A DNA stretch of 64,000 bases from a virus. Positions 10,690 to 21,888 of the stretch are shown here, piece after piece. The stretch is from the IMG/VR virus record IMGVR_UViG_3300017971_000274, positions 1 to 64,000 of that record; one strand, 5' to 3'. A program made the translations under genes and the position numbers. Within the stretch, counting starts at the first letter, position 1. Every line of letters begins with the position of its first letter. The notes beneath the pieces were generated by a model, which saw only the letters and a program-made list of their open reading frames with translations, made no database searches and had not been told where the DNA came from.

Positions 10690-12270
10690 ATGGAAATTAG
10701 TGCGAAACTCACATTTGATAAAGTCCAGTTTGACCTGGAAAACGAAGCCCACCTTGTCCTAGGGCTGTCAGCACCGTCGGTGTCGGTCGAAGACAAGCGA
10801 CCCCGGTTGTGCATCATACCGCTCGTGGACGTGTCCGGCTCTATGATGGGGTCAAAGCTCGTCTACGCGAAACGCTCGCTGACCAAGTTGATCGAGCACC
10901 TCTCACCGAACGATTACTGCGGCCTGATCGACTTCTCCGAATCTGCCCAGGTGATCTCAAGGCCCGTACCTTGTACCGCCGAAGCCAAGGAGGATCTGAA
11001 ACGTAAGGTTAGCGATCTTCAGACGAGAGGGTCCACCAACATTGCCGACGCGCTTCTCAAGGGTTTTGAACTTGCCCAAGAGGCGGACCTGTCGTCGGAG
11101 GTCATCCTAAGGGTCATTCTCTTCACGGATGGCAACGCCAACAGGGGTCCCGCCACAGAGCCGGAAGATCTCGTGGAGTTGGTTGGGTCCAACATGGAGA
11201 CGAGCACTGTTAGCGCTTTCGGCTACGGGTCGGACGTTCGTCAAGACATGCTTCTCGATATGTCCAAGAGAGGCAAAGGCAATTATGCCTTCGTGCAAAA
11301 CCCTGACGACGCGCTGTCGGCCTTCGGTAAGGAACTGGGCGGTCTGCTCAGCACCTACGCCACCAACCTGATAATCGACGTGAACCCGCTGGCCGGTCAC
11401 GAGATCGCTCAGGTGGTTTCGGACGTGGACGCCGACGAAGGGGATCTGGGCCAAGTGACTATCAAGATCCCGGATATCCTGTCTGACGAGGTCCGGAACA
11501 TCGTTTTGGCTGTCAAGTTGAAGGCCCAGAAGAACGCCTTTCCTCGTGAGATGAATGTCTTCGAGGTCAAGGCAGGTTATGACACCCTGGACGCAAACCT
11601 CCGGAAGGAGCACAAACAGGTCGAAGCCAAGGCCAAGGTCCAGTTCGTGAAGGCCGGTGAGCACCAGGAGAAGCCGGACGAGGAATTGGACAACATCGTG
11701 GGGCTGGCCCAGCTTGTTCGAGCGCAGATCGAGGCCGAAGAGCACGCCAAAGCGGGCAACTACGACTACGCTGTCCAGCACATGAACGACATTGGCGACG
11801 AATTCAAGACTCGTGGCCTGATCGGTGCTGCGGCGATGTCCAAGGGGATTAGCTCGCGGATGGGTAGCCGGACTTCTTACACGGCCAACGCCGCGTACTT
11901 CGCCAGCGTCACTCGTGGAGCCACGCGGGGTATGGGAGGCACCTACGAGGTGTCGGCAGCGGAGGATCTCGCCAACGCGGGCGTAACACTCTCCAACGCC
12001 GCCCAAGACGCCACGGCCGACGCCTTCTCTGCGGATGGTACAGGAGACGGTTCTATCTCTTCGGGTGGGAACTCATCGGTGGATAGCTCCGACCTGTACA
12101 TCGAGGCGGGCGATAATCAGCCTCTGACGTGGACCGCCAATCCCGACACGCTGACCAGCCCGGATTCGGTGGTGGTGCCAAGTCCGATCACCATCCCAGG
12201 CCAACCTGAGGAGAAGCCGGTCGAGAAGCCCAAGAAGCGTAAGATCGCCCAGAAGTCAAAGCGGTGGTAA
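10690..12270 (+). CDS. von Willebrand factor A domain protein
   Basis: The 526-residue product has a vWA domain in its first 210 residues with MIDAS sequence DVSGSM near residue 42, a later D-G-N region (TDGNANRG) and the usual alternating strands. It resembles bacterial Ca-activated channel-like/YfbK vWA proteins, without a signal peptide or membrane span. The middle holds a beta domain and helices. The C-terminus is Ser/Pro rich and ends in a basic tail (PKKRKIAQKSKRW). GGGAGG stands 11 nt before the ATG; open frame upstream to 10576 is not needed. It is the second vWA protein here besides Ro60. Role unknown; intracellular complex assembly is likely. Confidence 0.75.
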   Translation: MEISAKLTFDKVQFDLENEAHLVLGLSAPSVSVEDKRPRLCIIPLVDVSGSMMGSKLVYAKRSLTKLIEHLSPNDYCGLIDFSESAQVISRPVPCTAEAKEDLKRKVSDLQTRGSTNIADALLKGFELAQEADLSSEVILRVILFTDGNANRGPATEPEDLVELVGSNMETSTVSAFGYGSDVRQDMLLDMSKRGKGNYAFVQNPDDALSAFGKELGGLLSTYATNLIIDVNPLAGHEIAQVVSDVDADEGDLGQVTIKIPDILSDEVRNIVLAVKLKAQKNAFPREMNVFEVKAGYDTLDANLRKEHKQVEAKAKVQFVKAGEHQEKPDEELDNIVGLAQLVRAQIEAEEHAKAGNYDYAVQHMNDIGDEFKTRGLIGAAAMSKGISSRMGSRTSYTANAAYFASVTRGATRGMGGTYEVSAAEDLANAGVTLSNAAQDATADAFSADGTGDGSISSGGNSSVDSSDLYIEAGDNQPLTWTANPDTLTSPDSVVVPSPITIPGQPEEKPVEKPKKRKIAQKSKRW

Positions 12271-12341
12271 CTGTTGCCATTAAGAGGCCAGGGCGTTAGA
12301 GTCGTAGGCGCTGGCTGAACTGATAGCATGAGTCAATTCGA

Positions 12342-12375
12342 GGGAGATGGTCTCAGACCATCTCCCTTATTTTTT
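12342..12375 (+). terminator. Rho-independent terminator after vWA gene
   Basis: GGGAGATGGT and ACCATCTCCC form a long stem (12342-12366) followed by TTATTTTTT. About 70 nt of 3' untranslated sequence precede it, including an imperfect hairpin (GCCAG/CTGGC, 12285-12316). A GGTGTA promoter element begins right after the T-run. Confidence 0.88.
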
Positions 12376-12385
12376 GGTGTAACGG
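12376..12385 (+). promoter_or_regulatory. GGTGTAACGG promoter element
   Basis: It lies immediately after the terminator and 7 nt before the ATG at 12393. Here a GGAG Shine-Dalgarno overlaps the element, so the transcript may be leaderless or have a very short leader. It starts the chaperonin operon. Confidence 0.45.
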
Positions 12386-12392
12386 AGAAAAG

Positions 12393-14425
<2,033 letters not shown>

Positions 14426-14450
14426 AGTCTTTGTCGGATACCTATATGGG

Positions 14451-15047
14451 ATGGACTCACGACTTCAAAGAGTAGGCGGAACGCGGCTGACCCATTTGAG
14501 ATATTCTGACGCTCCTAGGGTCGCTCAGGCCATTGTGGATGCCGCCGACGGCCGAGCGAGAGTGTTATCAGGCCAGTCTCATGACACACCGTATGTCGAG
14601 ATCGTGAGGGATCAAGCTTACACTGTAGTTATCCGAGGGGACGACTGGCGTAAGATTTTCCCGGTCTTTCGGTACAGCACCAAGAGGTACCAGCCTGTCG
14701 TTCCTCCGGAGAACGAGCCTCCTCCTGTAATGTCTCCGCAACCTAACCGTACGATGAAGCAGCCGCCTGAGAATCCGGCTGGGGGTATAAAGTCCTTCTT
14801 AGATGGGTTGCCGTTTGACGAGTATAGTAAGATTCAAAAATTGCTAACGACATTACGAGTCGATGCTTTTGGCAGACCTTCAAGTTGGTCCAAGGCGTCA
14901 ACTCCGAACCCGCGTCCGGACGGGTCTTCATTAATTTCCCCGGAACACCGTGCGGACTTCTCATCGTTCACGAGCACTTTTCTTTACAACCAACTCGTGA
15001 AAATTCTCCAACAACTTTTCCCTGTAGATTACCCAACAACCTATTGA
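14451..15047 (+). CDS. Hypothetical protein
   Basis: The 198-residue product has an N-terminal alpha/beta part (1-80), a Pro-rich linker (about 85-110) and a C-terminal helical part ending in an aromatic tail. The Shine-Dalgarno sequence is poor. No family is recognised. It lies between GroEL and two zinc-ribbon genes. Confidence 0.6.
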   Translation: MDSRLQRVGGTRLTHLRYSDAPRVAQAIVDAADGRARVLSGQSHDTPYVEIVRDQAYTVVIRGDDWRKIFPVFRYSTKRYQPVVPPENEPPPVMSPQPNRTMKQPPENPAGGIKSFLDGLPFDEYSKIQKLLTTLRVDAFGRPSSWSKASTPNPRPDGSSLISPEHRADFSSFTSTFLYNQLVKILQQLFPVDYPTTY

Positions 15048-15054
15048 GGTAACA

Positions 15055-15267
15055 ATGCCTATCGATCCAGCGGGAACGGTTCCCGGCCTTAAAGAAAAAG
15101 AAGAAGAACCCAAGAAGGTTCATATTCGCTGTAAAGACGCCGATTGTGATTCCATTCTCGCGATCGAATTGAAGGTAGCCGGTCAAGCGGGCGGGAGACG
15201 TTTGTACCAGTGTTGCAAGTGTAAGCGATCGTGGGGTATTCCCGTCGGGGGTTCTGTCGAATTGTGA
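15055..15267 (+). CDS. Small zinc-ribbon protein
   Basis: This 70-residue product has CKDADC and, about 30 residues later, CCKCK, giving two metal-binding knuckles on a small beta ribbon. TTGAGGTAAC precedes the ATG. The stop overlaps the next GTG start (GTGA). Possible nucleic-acid or protein binding; function unknown. Confidence 0.65.
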   Translation: MPIDPAGTVPGLKEKEEEPKKVHIRCKDADCDSILAIELKVAGQAGGRRLYQCCKCKRSWGIPVGGSVEL

Positions 15268-15479
15268 CAGAAGACTTCATCAAGTGCCTCAAGTGCGAGG
15301 GCCGTCTGGCACCCAGTGGTGTAGAGGTCCACAGATACATCTGCCAGGACTGCGGTCAGCATTATCATGGGGTGCTCCAATTTGTCCCGGTAGATCCTGT
15401 GGAGCGTACGAAAGATCTGCTTGGGCCAGGAAATGCTACAGGAGATTCAGCACCAGACGGAGGGGGTGAAGTTCCTTAG
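15264..15479 (+). CDS. Small zinc-ribbon protein
   Basis: A 71-residue product from GTG 15264 (overlapping the previous stop) has CLKCEG and CQDCGQ about 22 residues apart, a classic zinc ribbon, then a Pro/Gly-rich tail. It overlaps the start of the delta' gene. Paired with the preceding ribbon it may be a duplicated module. Function unknown. Confidence 0.62.
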   Translation: MTEDFIKCLKCEGRLAPSGVEVHRYICQDCGQHYHGVLQFVPVDPVERTKDLLGPGNATGDSAPDGGGEVP

Positions 15480-16377
15480 ACGCTTTGTTGAAGGGCGTCT
15501 GGTGTCACCGATTTTGCTGGTTGGTCCTGCGGGGGTTGGTAGGAAGTTTTCTGTGCTCAAGGCCGCACAAGAGGCTTTCTGCCAGGAGAATCGAGAACCG
15601 GACTGTCCGTGCTCGTCTTGCTACCAGATAACGAAAAACATCCACCCGGATATCCTCACGCTGGACGCCAGCGAAAAAGACATTGGTATCGACGACATAC
15701 GTCGATTGATCAGTGAGGCCAAGAGCTATCCGTCGGTCGCTTCGGTTCGATGCTTCGTCATCGACGGGGCGGACCGGTTCACGGGACCGGCCGCCAACGC
15801 TTTTTTAAAGACTCTTGAAGAGCCGCCAGCCCGGTCACGTTTTTTCTTGATCGCTGAAGATATCGATCGTGTGTTGCCTACAATTCGTTCGAGGTGCGGG
15901 CGCGTACAATACCTTCCGCTTCCCGAAGAGTTCGTTTTATCGGTAGTTCAGCAATACGATACGAGCGCTAAAGCTCTTGTCTATACGCGAATGGGAGAGG
16001 GTTCGGTAGGCAACGCTCTCCGCTACTGGGGTTCGGGTCGATTGGCCCTTCGAGATCAAGTCGTGGCTGTTCTCCAGGCAGCCTTGGACAAGGATCTTTC
16101 GACGTTGTTTGCGGCCGTGGATGCTATGGACAAGGATTTGCTACTAGCTCTGAAATTTCTGGAACAAATCGTCCACGATATATTTGTAGGCCGTGTAGAT
16201 ACTACCCGAGTTATTCATGCGGATCGTTCTGATGATCTGGAGAAGATAGGGAAGAGAGCCTCTCTACAAACATGGAACGAGTTAACCAAAAAAACGAGAG
16301 ATCTACAGAGCCGGTATCGGATAACTCGGATAAACCTCCCCTTCCATTTCAAGACAACTCTTGTTGAAACCTTTTAG
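15433..16377 (+). CDS. holB: DNA polymerase III delta'-like clamp-loader subunit
   Basis: Delta' is the stator of the clamp loader that opens the sliding clamp. The product (about 314 residues from ATG 15433; AGGA lies 4 nt upstream) has a modified P-loop GPAGVGRKFS. It also has a zinc knuckle region (CPCSSC), ANAFLKTLEEPP, and the SRC motif (TIRSRCGRV) that provides the arginine finger. Domain order and length match HolB. TTG 15421 is an alternative start. The delta-like gene follows 7 nt downstream. Confidence 0.85.
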   Translation: MLQEIQHQTEGVKFLRRFVEGRLVSPILLVGPAGVGRKFSVLKAAQEAFCQENREPDCPCSSCYQITKNIHPDILTLDASEKDIGIDDIRRLISEAKSYPSVASVRCFVIDGADRFTGPAANAFLKTLEEPPARSRFFLIAEDIDRVLPTIRSRCGRVQYLPLPEEFVLSVVQQYDTSAKALVYTRMGEGSVGNALRYWGSGRLALRDQVVAVLQAALDKDLSTLFAAVDAMDKDLLLALKFLEQIVHDIFVGRVDTTRVIHADRSDDLEKIGKRASLQTWNELTKKTRDLQSRYRITRINLPFHFKTTLVETF

Positions 16378-16383
16378 TGGGAC

Positions 16384-17346
16384 ATGGCCTCCTCTAAGTC
16401 ATCCTCATTCAATCCCTTTGTGATCGCCTTTGGTGATGAGGATTTCTATCTTGACCGTGACATAGAACGAGCACGTCAAGGTAAGAGAGATATCCTTCGT
16501 GTTGACGGCGGGGATCTAAAGCCTGTTCAACTCGTTGACCTGTGCGAGGCTTACTCAGAGATCCCGCGTACCATAATCTTAGATAACGCCCAGAAAATAA
16601 GGGCGAACGACGCTTTACGCACGTTTGTAGGCACCCGAGACCGTTCTGACAAATCCCTCATTCTCATGGCGGTCGTCCGGAGTTCCAAGCTTCCGGACGT
16701 GTGGGAACTCGCTGCCTCTAAGGGTAAGAAAGTCGAACGGCGTAGATTCAAGCCGTGGGAGACGGATAACTATGTGAAGTTCGTCAAGACGGAGGCGACC
16801 CGTCTTCGTGTGGCGATCGACAAGGACGTAGCTTCAACACTGTATCAATACGTTGGCCCGGACCTATATCGGTTGGAAAACGAATTGCGGAAACTCGCAA
16901 TCTATGTGGGTCAGGCGGGAAGCGTCAAAAAGGAGCATATAAAGTTAATAACAAGCCCGACCCCGAAGGCCGAACCGTTCCAGGTGGCCGAGCAAGTAAT
17001 AGCAAAGAATTTGAAGGGGGCGCTAAGCTTGTTTTCGGTGTTGTACAGGAACTCAGGGGATGATGCTCTCATCCCGGTCGTACGCTCGATCATGAAGCAG
17101 GTAGAAAAAACGGTAGTTATTCGAAACCTTCAAGATAGAGGTGTAGAAGAATCAAATATAGCGGCCACCGTGGGAATGAAGGAGTGGCCGTACAAGAACA
17201 TTGCGGCACCCATAGCGCGTAAACATGATCCTAAATCGTTAGTGGACTACATGAGGCGGCTGTGCAGATTAGATGTAGATGTGAAAGGCCCATCTCGATC
17301 AAAAAGAACCCTGGTCGAGTTGGCAATATTGTCTATAGCTCGTTAG
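16384..17346 (+). CDS. holA: DNA polymerase III delta-like clamp-loader subunit
   Basis: Delta is the wrench that binds and opens the beta clamp. The 320-residue product has the layout of HolA: an N-terminal AAA+-like domain without Walker motifs (GDEDFYLDRDIERA near residue 17). Next comes FKPWETDNYVKFVKTEA, then YRLENELRKLAIYVG around residue 165, and a C-terminal helical collar domain. The segment around EPFQVAEQVI matches the inter-domain region. Adjacent to the delta'-like gene, which supports both calls. Confidence 0.78.
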   Translation: MASSKSSSFNPFVIAFGDEDFYLDRDIERARQGKRDILRVDGGDLKPVQLVDLCEAYSEIPRTIILDNAQKIRANDALRTFVGTRDRSDKSLILMAVVRSSKLPDVWELAASKGKKVERRRFKPWETDNYVKFVKTEATRLRVAIDKDVASTLYQYVGPDLYRLENELRKLAIYVGQAGSVKKEHIKLITSPTPKAEPFQVAEQVIAKNLKGALSLFSVLYRNSGDDALIPVVRSIMKQVEKTVVIRNLQDRGVEESNIAATVGMKEWPYKNIAAPIARKHDPKSLVDYMRRLCRLDVDVKGPSRSKRTLVELAILSIAR

Positions 17347-17355
17347 GGAGTCCAC

Positions 17356-19674
17356 ATGCAAGCCCAAACTCAGGAAGCTCAGCCCCGAGTTTTGTATATG
17401 CCAGTTGATATCAAATACATTAGAAAGAGGGACGGCGTAACACTCCAGTCTTTTGACGAGGGTAAACTACGTAGCGCCATTCATTCAGCCTGGGTGAGTG
17501 TCAAAACTCCTGAGAACGGGGAACTACCCTCTTCGGACACAAGGTCTATTTCGGGGGTGGTTAAGACAGTTTTAAACACCATAGGGGAAGAGGTTGTGGA
17601 CGTTGAAATCGTCCAGGACGCTGTTGAGACCTCTCTTATGAGGCATAAGGAGTTCGCCGTAGCCAAGGCGTACATTCTCTATCGCCATCAGAGGCAAGAG
17701 CTTAGAGAGCTACGAGCCAAGGCGGTGGACCCACGAGGGTTGGCTGATTATATCCATGCCAGCAAGTATGCCCGGTACCTGCCTAACAAGAAACGGCGTG
17801 AGGTGTTCTCAGAGACCGTGGCGAGAGTCGAGAAGATGCACCACGACCGGTTCCCGGAGATGCGTGAGGAGATCAAAGAGGCATTCGACCTTGTTCGTAA
17901 AAAGAAAGTTCTTCCGTCGATGAGGTCGATGCAGTTCGGCGGCAAGGCGGTGTTAGCTAACAACAACCGTATCTACAACTGTAGTTTCACGTTGATCGAC
18001 CGTTTCGACGCTTTCTCGGAGGCCCTGTTCCTACTCCTGTCTGGGTGTGGTGTGGGCTACTCCGTCCAGTTTGATCACATCGAGAGGTTGCCGTCCGTCA
18101 AGTATATAGACGCGAAGAAGGTGGTCCATCATGTGATAGGAGACAGCATCGAGGGGTGGGCCAACGCTCTGAAGGCTCTATTACAAAGTTACCAGGATGG
18201 TGTGAACATCGAGTTTAGTTATCACCTGATCCGTCCGGCTGGTTCGCCGCTCGCAACTTCCGGGGGTCGTGCTCCAGGGCACTTGAAGCTCAAAGAGTCC
18301 TTGGAATGTGTCCGCTCTGTGCTATCGGCCGCCCAAGGTCGTAAGCTTCGGCCCATCGAATGTCATAGGATTTTATGTCACTCCGCCGACGCTGTGTTGT
18401 CGGGTGGTATCCGTCGGTCGGCCATGATCTGTCTGTTCTCTTTGGACGACAGTGAAATGATGTACTCCAAGACCGGAAACTGGTACGAGAAAGACCCTTG
18501 GTTTGCTAACGTTAACATCTCCGTGGCCTTGAAGCGTGACGAGGTTCGTAAAAAGCAGTTCAAGCGAATCTTCCAGATGACCAAACAGTGGGGTGAGCCT
18601 GGGTTCTATTTCACGAACGATTACGACTACGGTACGAATCCGTGTGGCGAGATAGGGATGAACCCGAAGCTCGAAGTCGATTCTAAGTTGAGGGCGCGAC
18701 TCAAGAAGCAAGGTGTCTTCGTCAAGGTAGGCGACGTTTACACCGGCTGGGCTTTTTGCAACCTTTGTGAAATCAACGCTGCCGAGTTCACGTGTTACGA
18801 GGACTTCGAGACGGCAGCGAAAGCAGCCACACTCATTGGAACCTTACAGGCTACTTACACGGAGATGCCTTATTTGGGCTGGGTCTCGGAACAACTCTCG
18901 AAACGCGAAGCTCTTCTGGGAATTGGTATGACCGGTATGCTGGACGCTCCGGATGTCGCCTGTAACCCGGAGTACCAGAAGAAGGTGGCGCTCAAGATCA
19001 AGAAGTGGAACGCTGAGTACGCCAAACGTCTTGGAATCAATTCCGCTGCCAGGACGACTTGTGTGAAACCCTCCGGTACAACTTCTCTTGAGTTGGGGTG
19101 CGTCGGCTCCGGGCACCATGCTCACCATGCGCGTAGGTATTTCCGCCGTGTGGTGGCTGACGAGTTGGAGCCAGTCTTCCAAGCCTTCAAGGCCGTCAAT
19201 CCTCATATGTGTGTCCGCAAGCCGGACGGCAAGTGGGTTGTGGAGTTCCCGGTTGAAGCTCCTCCTCAGGCTATTATCAAAGAGGACCTTACCGCCGTTC
19301 AGTTCCTCGACATGGTGAAGTCCACTCAACAGAACTGGGTCATCCCTGGCACGGCAGAGGAGGCCGTCTCCCCAGGCTTGAATCACAACGTTTCTAACAC
19401 GGTCACAGTCTGCCCAGAGGAATGGGACGGTATCGCTGATTACCTATGGACGCACCGTAACTTCTTCACGGGCGTTTCCTTACTCCCGGTCAGCGGGGAC
19501 AAGGACTACGCATTCAGCCCCAACGAGGCCATCACCACACCGGCAAACGAGAGAAGGTGGAACAACATTCTGCGGAAGTACGAGCCAGTCGATTACAAGT
19601 CTTTGATAGAGATCGACGACACCACTGATGTGAAGATGGAACCGGCTTGTGCGGGCGGTACCTGTTCCATATAG
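17356..19674 (+). CDS. nrdJ: Class II (adenosylcobalamin-dependent) ribonucleotide reductase
   Basis: The enzyme reduces ribonucleotides to deoxyribonucleotides for phage DNA synthesis without oxygen dependence. The 772-residue product has an N-terminal ATP-cone (about 12-100) for allosteric control and YNCSF near residue 206 (first redox Cys). NPCGE near 428 holds the radical Cys, CNLCEIN the second redox Cys, and CAGGTC at the C-terminus is the reducing pair. CVKPSGTTS and GSGHHAHHARRY follow the monomeric Lactobacillus-type triphosphate reductase pattern. No NrdB partner is seen. AGGGAG precedes the ATG. It requires B12 from the host. Confidence 0.9.
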   Translation: MQAQTQEAQPRVLYMPVDIKYIRKRDGVTLQSFDEGKLRSAIHSAWVSVKTPENGELPSSDTRSISGVVKTVLNTIGEEVVDVEIVQDAVETSLMRHKEFAVAKAYILYRHQRQELRELRAKAVDPRGLADYIHASKYARYLPNKKRREVFSETVARVEKMHHDRFPEMREEIKEAFDLVRKKKVLPSMRSMQFGGKAVLANNNRIYNCSFTLIDRFDAFSEALFLLLSGCGVGYSVQFDHIERLPSVKYIDAKKVVHHVIGDSIEGWANALKALLQSYQDGVNIEFSYHLIRPAGSPLATSGGRAPGHLKLKESLECVRSVLSAAQGRKLRPIECHRILCHSADAVLSGGIRRSAMICLFSLDDSEMMYSKTGNWYEKDPWFANVNISVALKRDEVRKKQFKRIFQMTKQWGEPGFYFTNDYDYGTNPCGEIGMNPKLEVDSKLRARLKKQGVFVKVGDVYTGWAFCNLCEINAAEFTCYEDFETAAKAATLIGTLQATYTEMPYLGWVSEQLSKREALLGIGMTGMLDAPDVACNPEYQKKVALKIKKWNAEYAKRLGINSAARTTCVKPSGTTSLELGCVGSGHHAHHARRYFRRVVADELEPVFQAFKAVNPHMCVRKPDGKWVVEFPVEAPPQAIIKEDLTAVQFLDMVKSTQQNWVIPGTAEEAVSPGLNHNVSNTVTVCPEEWDGIADYLWTHRNFFTGVSLLPVSGDKDYAFSPNEAITTPANERRWNNILRKYEPVDYKSLIEIDDTTDVKMEPACAGGTCSI

Positions 19675-19677
19675 GAA

Positions 19678-19923
19678 ATGGATTTAGGGACTCTCTTAGA
19701 AGGCGTCATCGAGTTGGACCCGATGACGGGGCGTATGGTTCTCCGGGTTCCCCAGGAGGATGGTACGAACGAGTTCGTCGATATCCAGGAACGCTTGGAG
19801 ACATACAAGGGAGAGGAGGTTCGGTTCATCTTGACACCTCTCCGGACGATAGCCGAGATAGCCGAGATGGTGGAAAGCGGCGAAATTCCTCCCGAATTGG
19901 CTCCTGTGCTCAAAAAGTCTTAG
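19678..19923 (+). CDS. Small acidic hypothetical protein
   Basis: The 81-residue product follows the reductase by 3 nt, with ATAGGAA before the ATG. It is strand-rich in the first 55 residues and ends in a Glu/Pro-rich helical tail. No family is recognised. Co-expression with the reductase is likely. Confidence 0.65.
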   Translation: MDLGTLLEGVIELDPMTGRMVLRVPQEDGTNEFVDIQERLETYKGEEVRFILTPLRTIAEIAEMVESGEIPPELAPVLKKS

Positions 19924-19938
19924 GTGTAGCCGGGCATG

Positions 19939-19948
19939 GGTGTAGTAC
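19939..19948 (+). promoter_or_regulatory. GGTGTAGTAC leaderless element before ligase
   Basis: The element ends 4 nt before the ligase ATG at 19953, and there is no Shine-Dalgarno sequence. A second copy, GGTGTAGC, lies at 19923. Confidence 0.5.
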
Positions 19949-19952
19949 CGGT

Positions 19953-21869
19953 ATGGACTTTTTTGATCTAATTTCTCAACCGTCCGCCGAACGTGCCTCC
20001 GAGTTAGAGGCCAAGATCAAGAAGGCGCGGCACGATTATTACAATGGAACTCCGACAGTCTCGGACGATGTTTACGACGCCTGGGTAGCCGAGTTAGCCG
20101 AAGTCAAACCCGACAGCGACGCCGTAACCGCCGTTGGAGCTACCCCGGTCTCTGAATGGGAGAAGGTCGAGCACTCGATCCCCATGGGGTCCCTGGACAA
20201 CGTCAAGACCATCGACGAACTGACCTCCTGGCTTTCGGGCACTGGCGAGTCCCAGACCGCTCCGTTGATGACTTCGGAGAAGCTCGACGGCATCTCGATC
20301 GCCGTGGACTACGTCAAAGGCGAGTTGGACAAGGCGGCGACTCGTGGCGATGGTAACATCGGAGAGGATATCACGGTCAACGTCTCCAAGATGGAGGGTG
20401 TCAGGGGGAAACTACCCAGAAGCTTCACGGGGACGTTGCGTGGTGAGATCATCTTGAAGAGAAGCTACCACGCCAAGTATTTCCCGGAGAAGGCCAACCC
20501 CAGAAACGCCGCCAGCGGTATTGCAAGACGCTACGACGGCCAGGGTTGCGAACACTTGAGCGTCAAGTTTTATCAGGTGGCCGACGGACAGGACTTCGAG
20601 ACTGAGGCCGACCAGTTCAAGTGGCTCGAAGACCACGGTTTCGATACCCCCAACTGGTACGTGACCGCCATGGTGCCGGGCGTAAGGACGCCTCAGGATC
20701 TGTGGTTGGAGTATCAACAGTTCAAGCGAGACGAACTCGATTACGACATCGACGGTCTCGTGGTCCGCATCAATAACATGGCCGCGCAACTGGCTCTTGG
20801 AGAGAAAGACAACTGTCCGAGAGGCGCGGTCGCTTTCAAGTTCGCGGCGACGACCAGGGAGTCGGTCCTTCAGCGTATCGAGTGGCAGGTCGGGGGAACC
20901 GGCCGTATTACGCCCGTTGCCATCTTCCGGCCGGTCAACATTCTGGGGGCCGAGATCACGAACGCCAGTCTTTACAATGTGGCCTACATCCGGTCGCTGG
21001 GCCTGGACGTGGGCGCAACCATTATCGTGTCTCGTGCTCAGGATGTGATTCCACGTGTTACTGAGGTGGTGAAAGGAGTGGGTACGATCGCCAACCCACC
21101 CTCCGAGTGTCCCGCTTGTGGTACGTTAACGGAAGCGGCCGGGGAGTATTTGATCTGCCCCAACGCGGACGGGTGCCCCGCTCAGTCGGTCGGCCGGATC
21201 AAACGTTACGTGGCGGCTATGGACATCAAGGAGTGGGGCGAGACTCTTATCGAGAAACTGGTCTCTTCGGGTCTGGTCAAGGACGTGTCCGATCTCTACC
21301 GGCTGACGGATATGCAGTTAACCAATGTCGAGCGGATGGGTAAGAAATCGGCTGCCAAGGTCATCAAGACCCTCTGGGTCAAGAAGAAGGTTCCGCTGGA
21401 GACGCTTCTTGGCTCTCTGTCTATCCCCCTGTGTGCTTCGAGCACTATCAAGATGGCTATGGACGCCGGGTACGACACCTTCGACAAGCTCAAGGCGGCC
21501 AGCATGAGCCAGTTGTCGGGTGTCGAAGGGTTGGGGCCGGTGAAGGCTCAGGCTCTTCACACGTGGCTCCAAGAGGAGAGTGAGGTCGTTGACAGACTCC
21601 TTTCACTTGGCGTCGAGATCGAGGCGAAGATCCAGGGCACCCTTACCGGTAAGAGTTTCTGTTTCACTGGCGCGTTGAGCAAGCCTCGTCCCACGTTCGA
21701 GAAGATGGTCAAGGACGCTGGCGGAGAGGTGAAGAAGTCGGTTGGCAAGAGACTGAGCTATCTGGTTATGGCCGATCCTAACTCCAATACCTCAAAAGCT
21801 CAGGCGGCGCGTAAAAATAACACCAAATGCATCTCGGAGGCCGAGTTTTTGGCTATCCTCGAAGGGTAG
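19953..21869 (+). CDS. ligA: NAD-dependent DNA ligase
   Basis: LigA seals DNA nicks using NAD. The 638-residue product has domain Ia (YYNGTPTVSDDVYD), nucleotidyltransferase motif SEKLDGISI with the AMP-accepting Lys near residue 111, and TRGDGNIGEDIT. An OB fold, a zinc finger (CPACG ... CPNADGCPAQ), helix-hairpin-helix repeats (GVEGLGPVKA) and a C-terminal BRCT domain follow. ATG 19953 is chosen because it gives a normal N-terminus and lies 4 nt after a GGTGTAGTAC element. Open frame further upstream overlaps other genes. Complete and probably active. Confidence 0.95.
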   Translation: MDFFDLISQPSAERASELEAKIKKARHDYYNGTPTVSDDVYDAWVAELAEVKPDSDAVTAVGATPVSEWEKVEHSIPMGSLDNVKTIDELTSWLSGTGESQTAPLMTSEKLDGISIAVDYVKGELDKAATRGDGNIGEDITVNVSKMEGVRGKLPRSFTGTLRGEIILKRSYHAKYFPEKANPRNAASGIARRYDGQGCEHLSVKFYQVADGQDFETEADQFKWLEDHGFDTPNWYVTAMVPGVRTPQDLWLEYQQFKRDELDYDIDGLVVRINNMAAQLALGEKDNCPRGAVAFKFAATTRESVLQRIEWQVGGTGRITPVAIFRPVNILGAEITNASLYNVAYIRSLGLDVGATIIVSRAQDVIPRVTEVVKGVGTIANPPSECPACGTLTEAAGEYLICPNADGCPAQSVGRIKRYVAAMDIKEWGETLIEKLVSSGLVKDVSDLYRLTDMQLTNVERMGKKSAAKVIKTLWVKKKVPLETLLGSLSIPLCASSTIKMAMDAGYDTFDKLKAASMSQLSGVEGLGPVKAQALHTWLQEESEVVDRLLSLGVEIEAKIQGTLTGKSFCFTGALSKPRPTFEKMVKDAGGEVKKSVGKRLSYLVMADPNSNTSKAQAARKNNTKCISEAEFLAILEG

Positions 21870-21872
21870 GTT

Positions 21873-21882
21873 GGTGTAGATA
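21873..21882 (+). promoter_or_regulatory. GGTGTAGATA leaderless element before helicase
   Basis: The element ends 6 nt before the GTG start at 21889. No Shine-Dalgarno sequence is present, and the spacing matches the other leaderless genes. Confidence 0.5.
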
Positions 21883-21888
21883 AGCCCG

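Noticed and set aside
19647-19952. Upstream extension of the ligase frame
   Set aside because: It would overlap the reductase end and the 81-residue gene; ATG 19953 gives a normal LigA N-terminus after a GGTGTA element.
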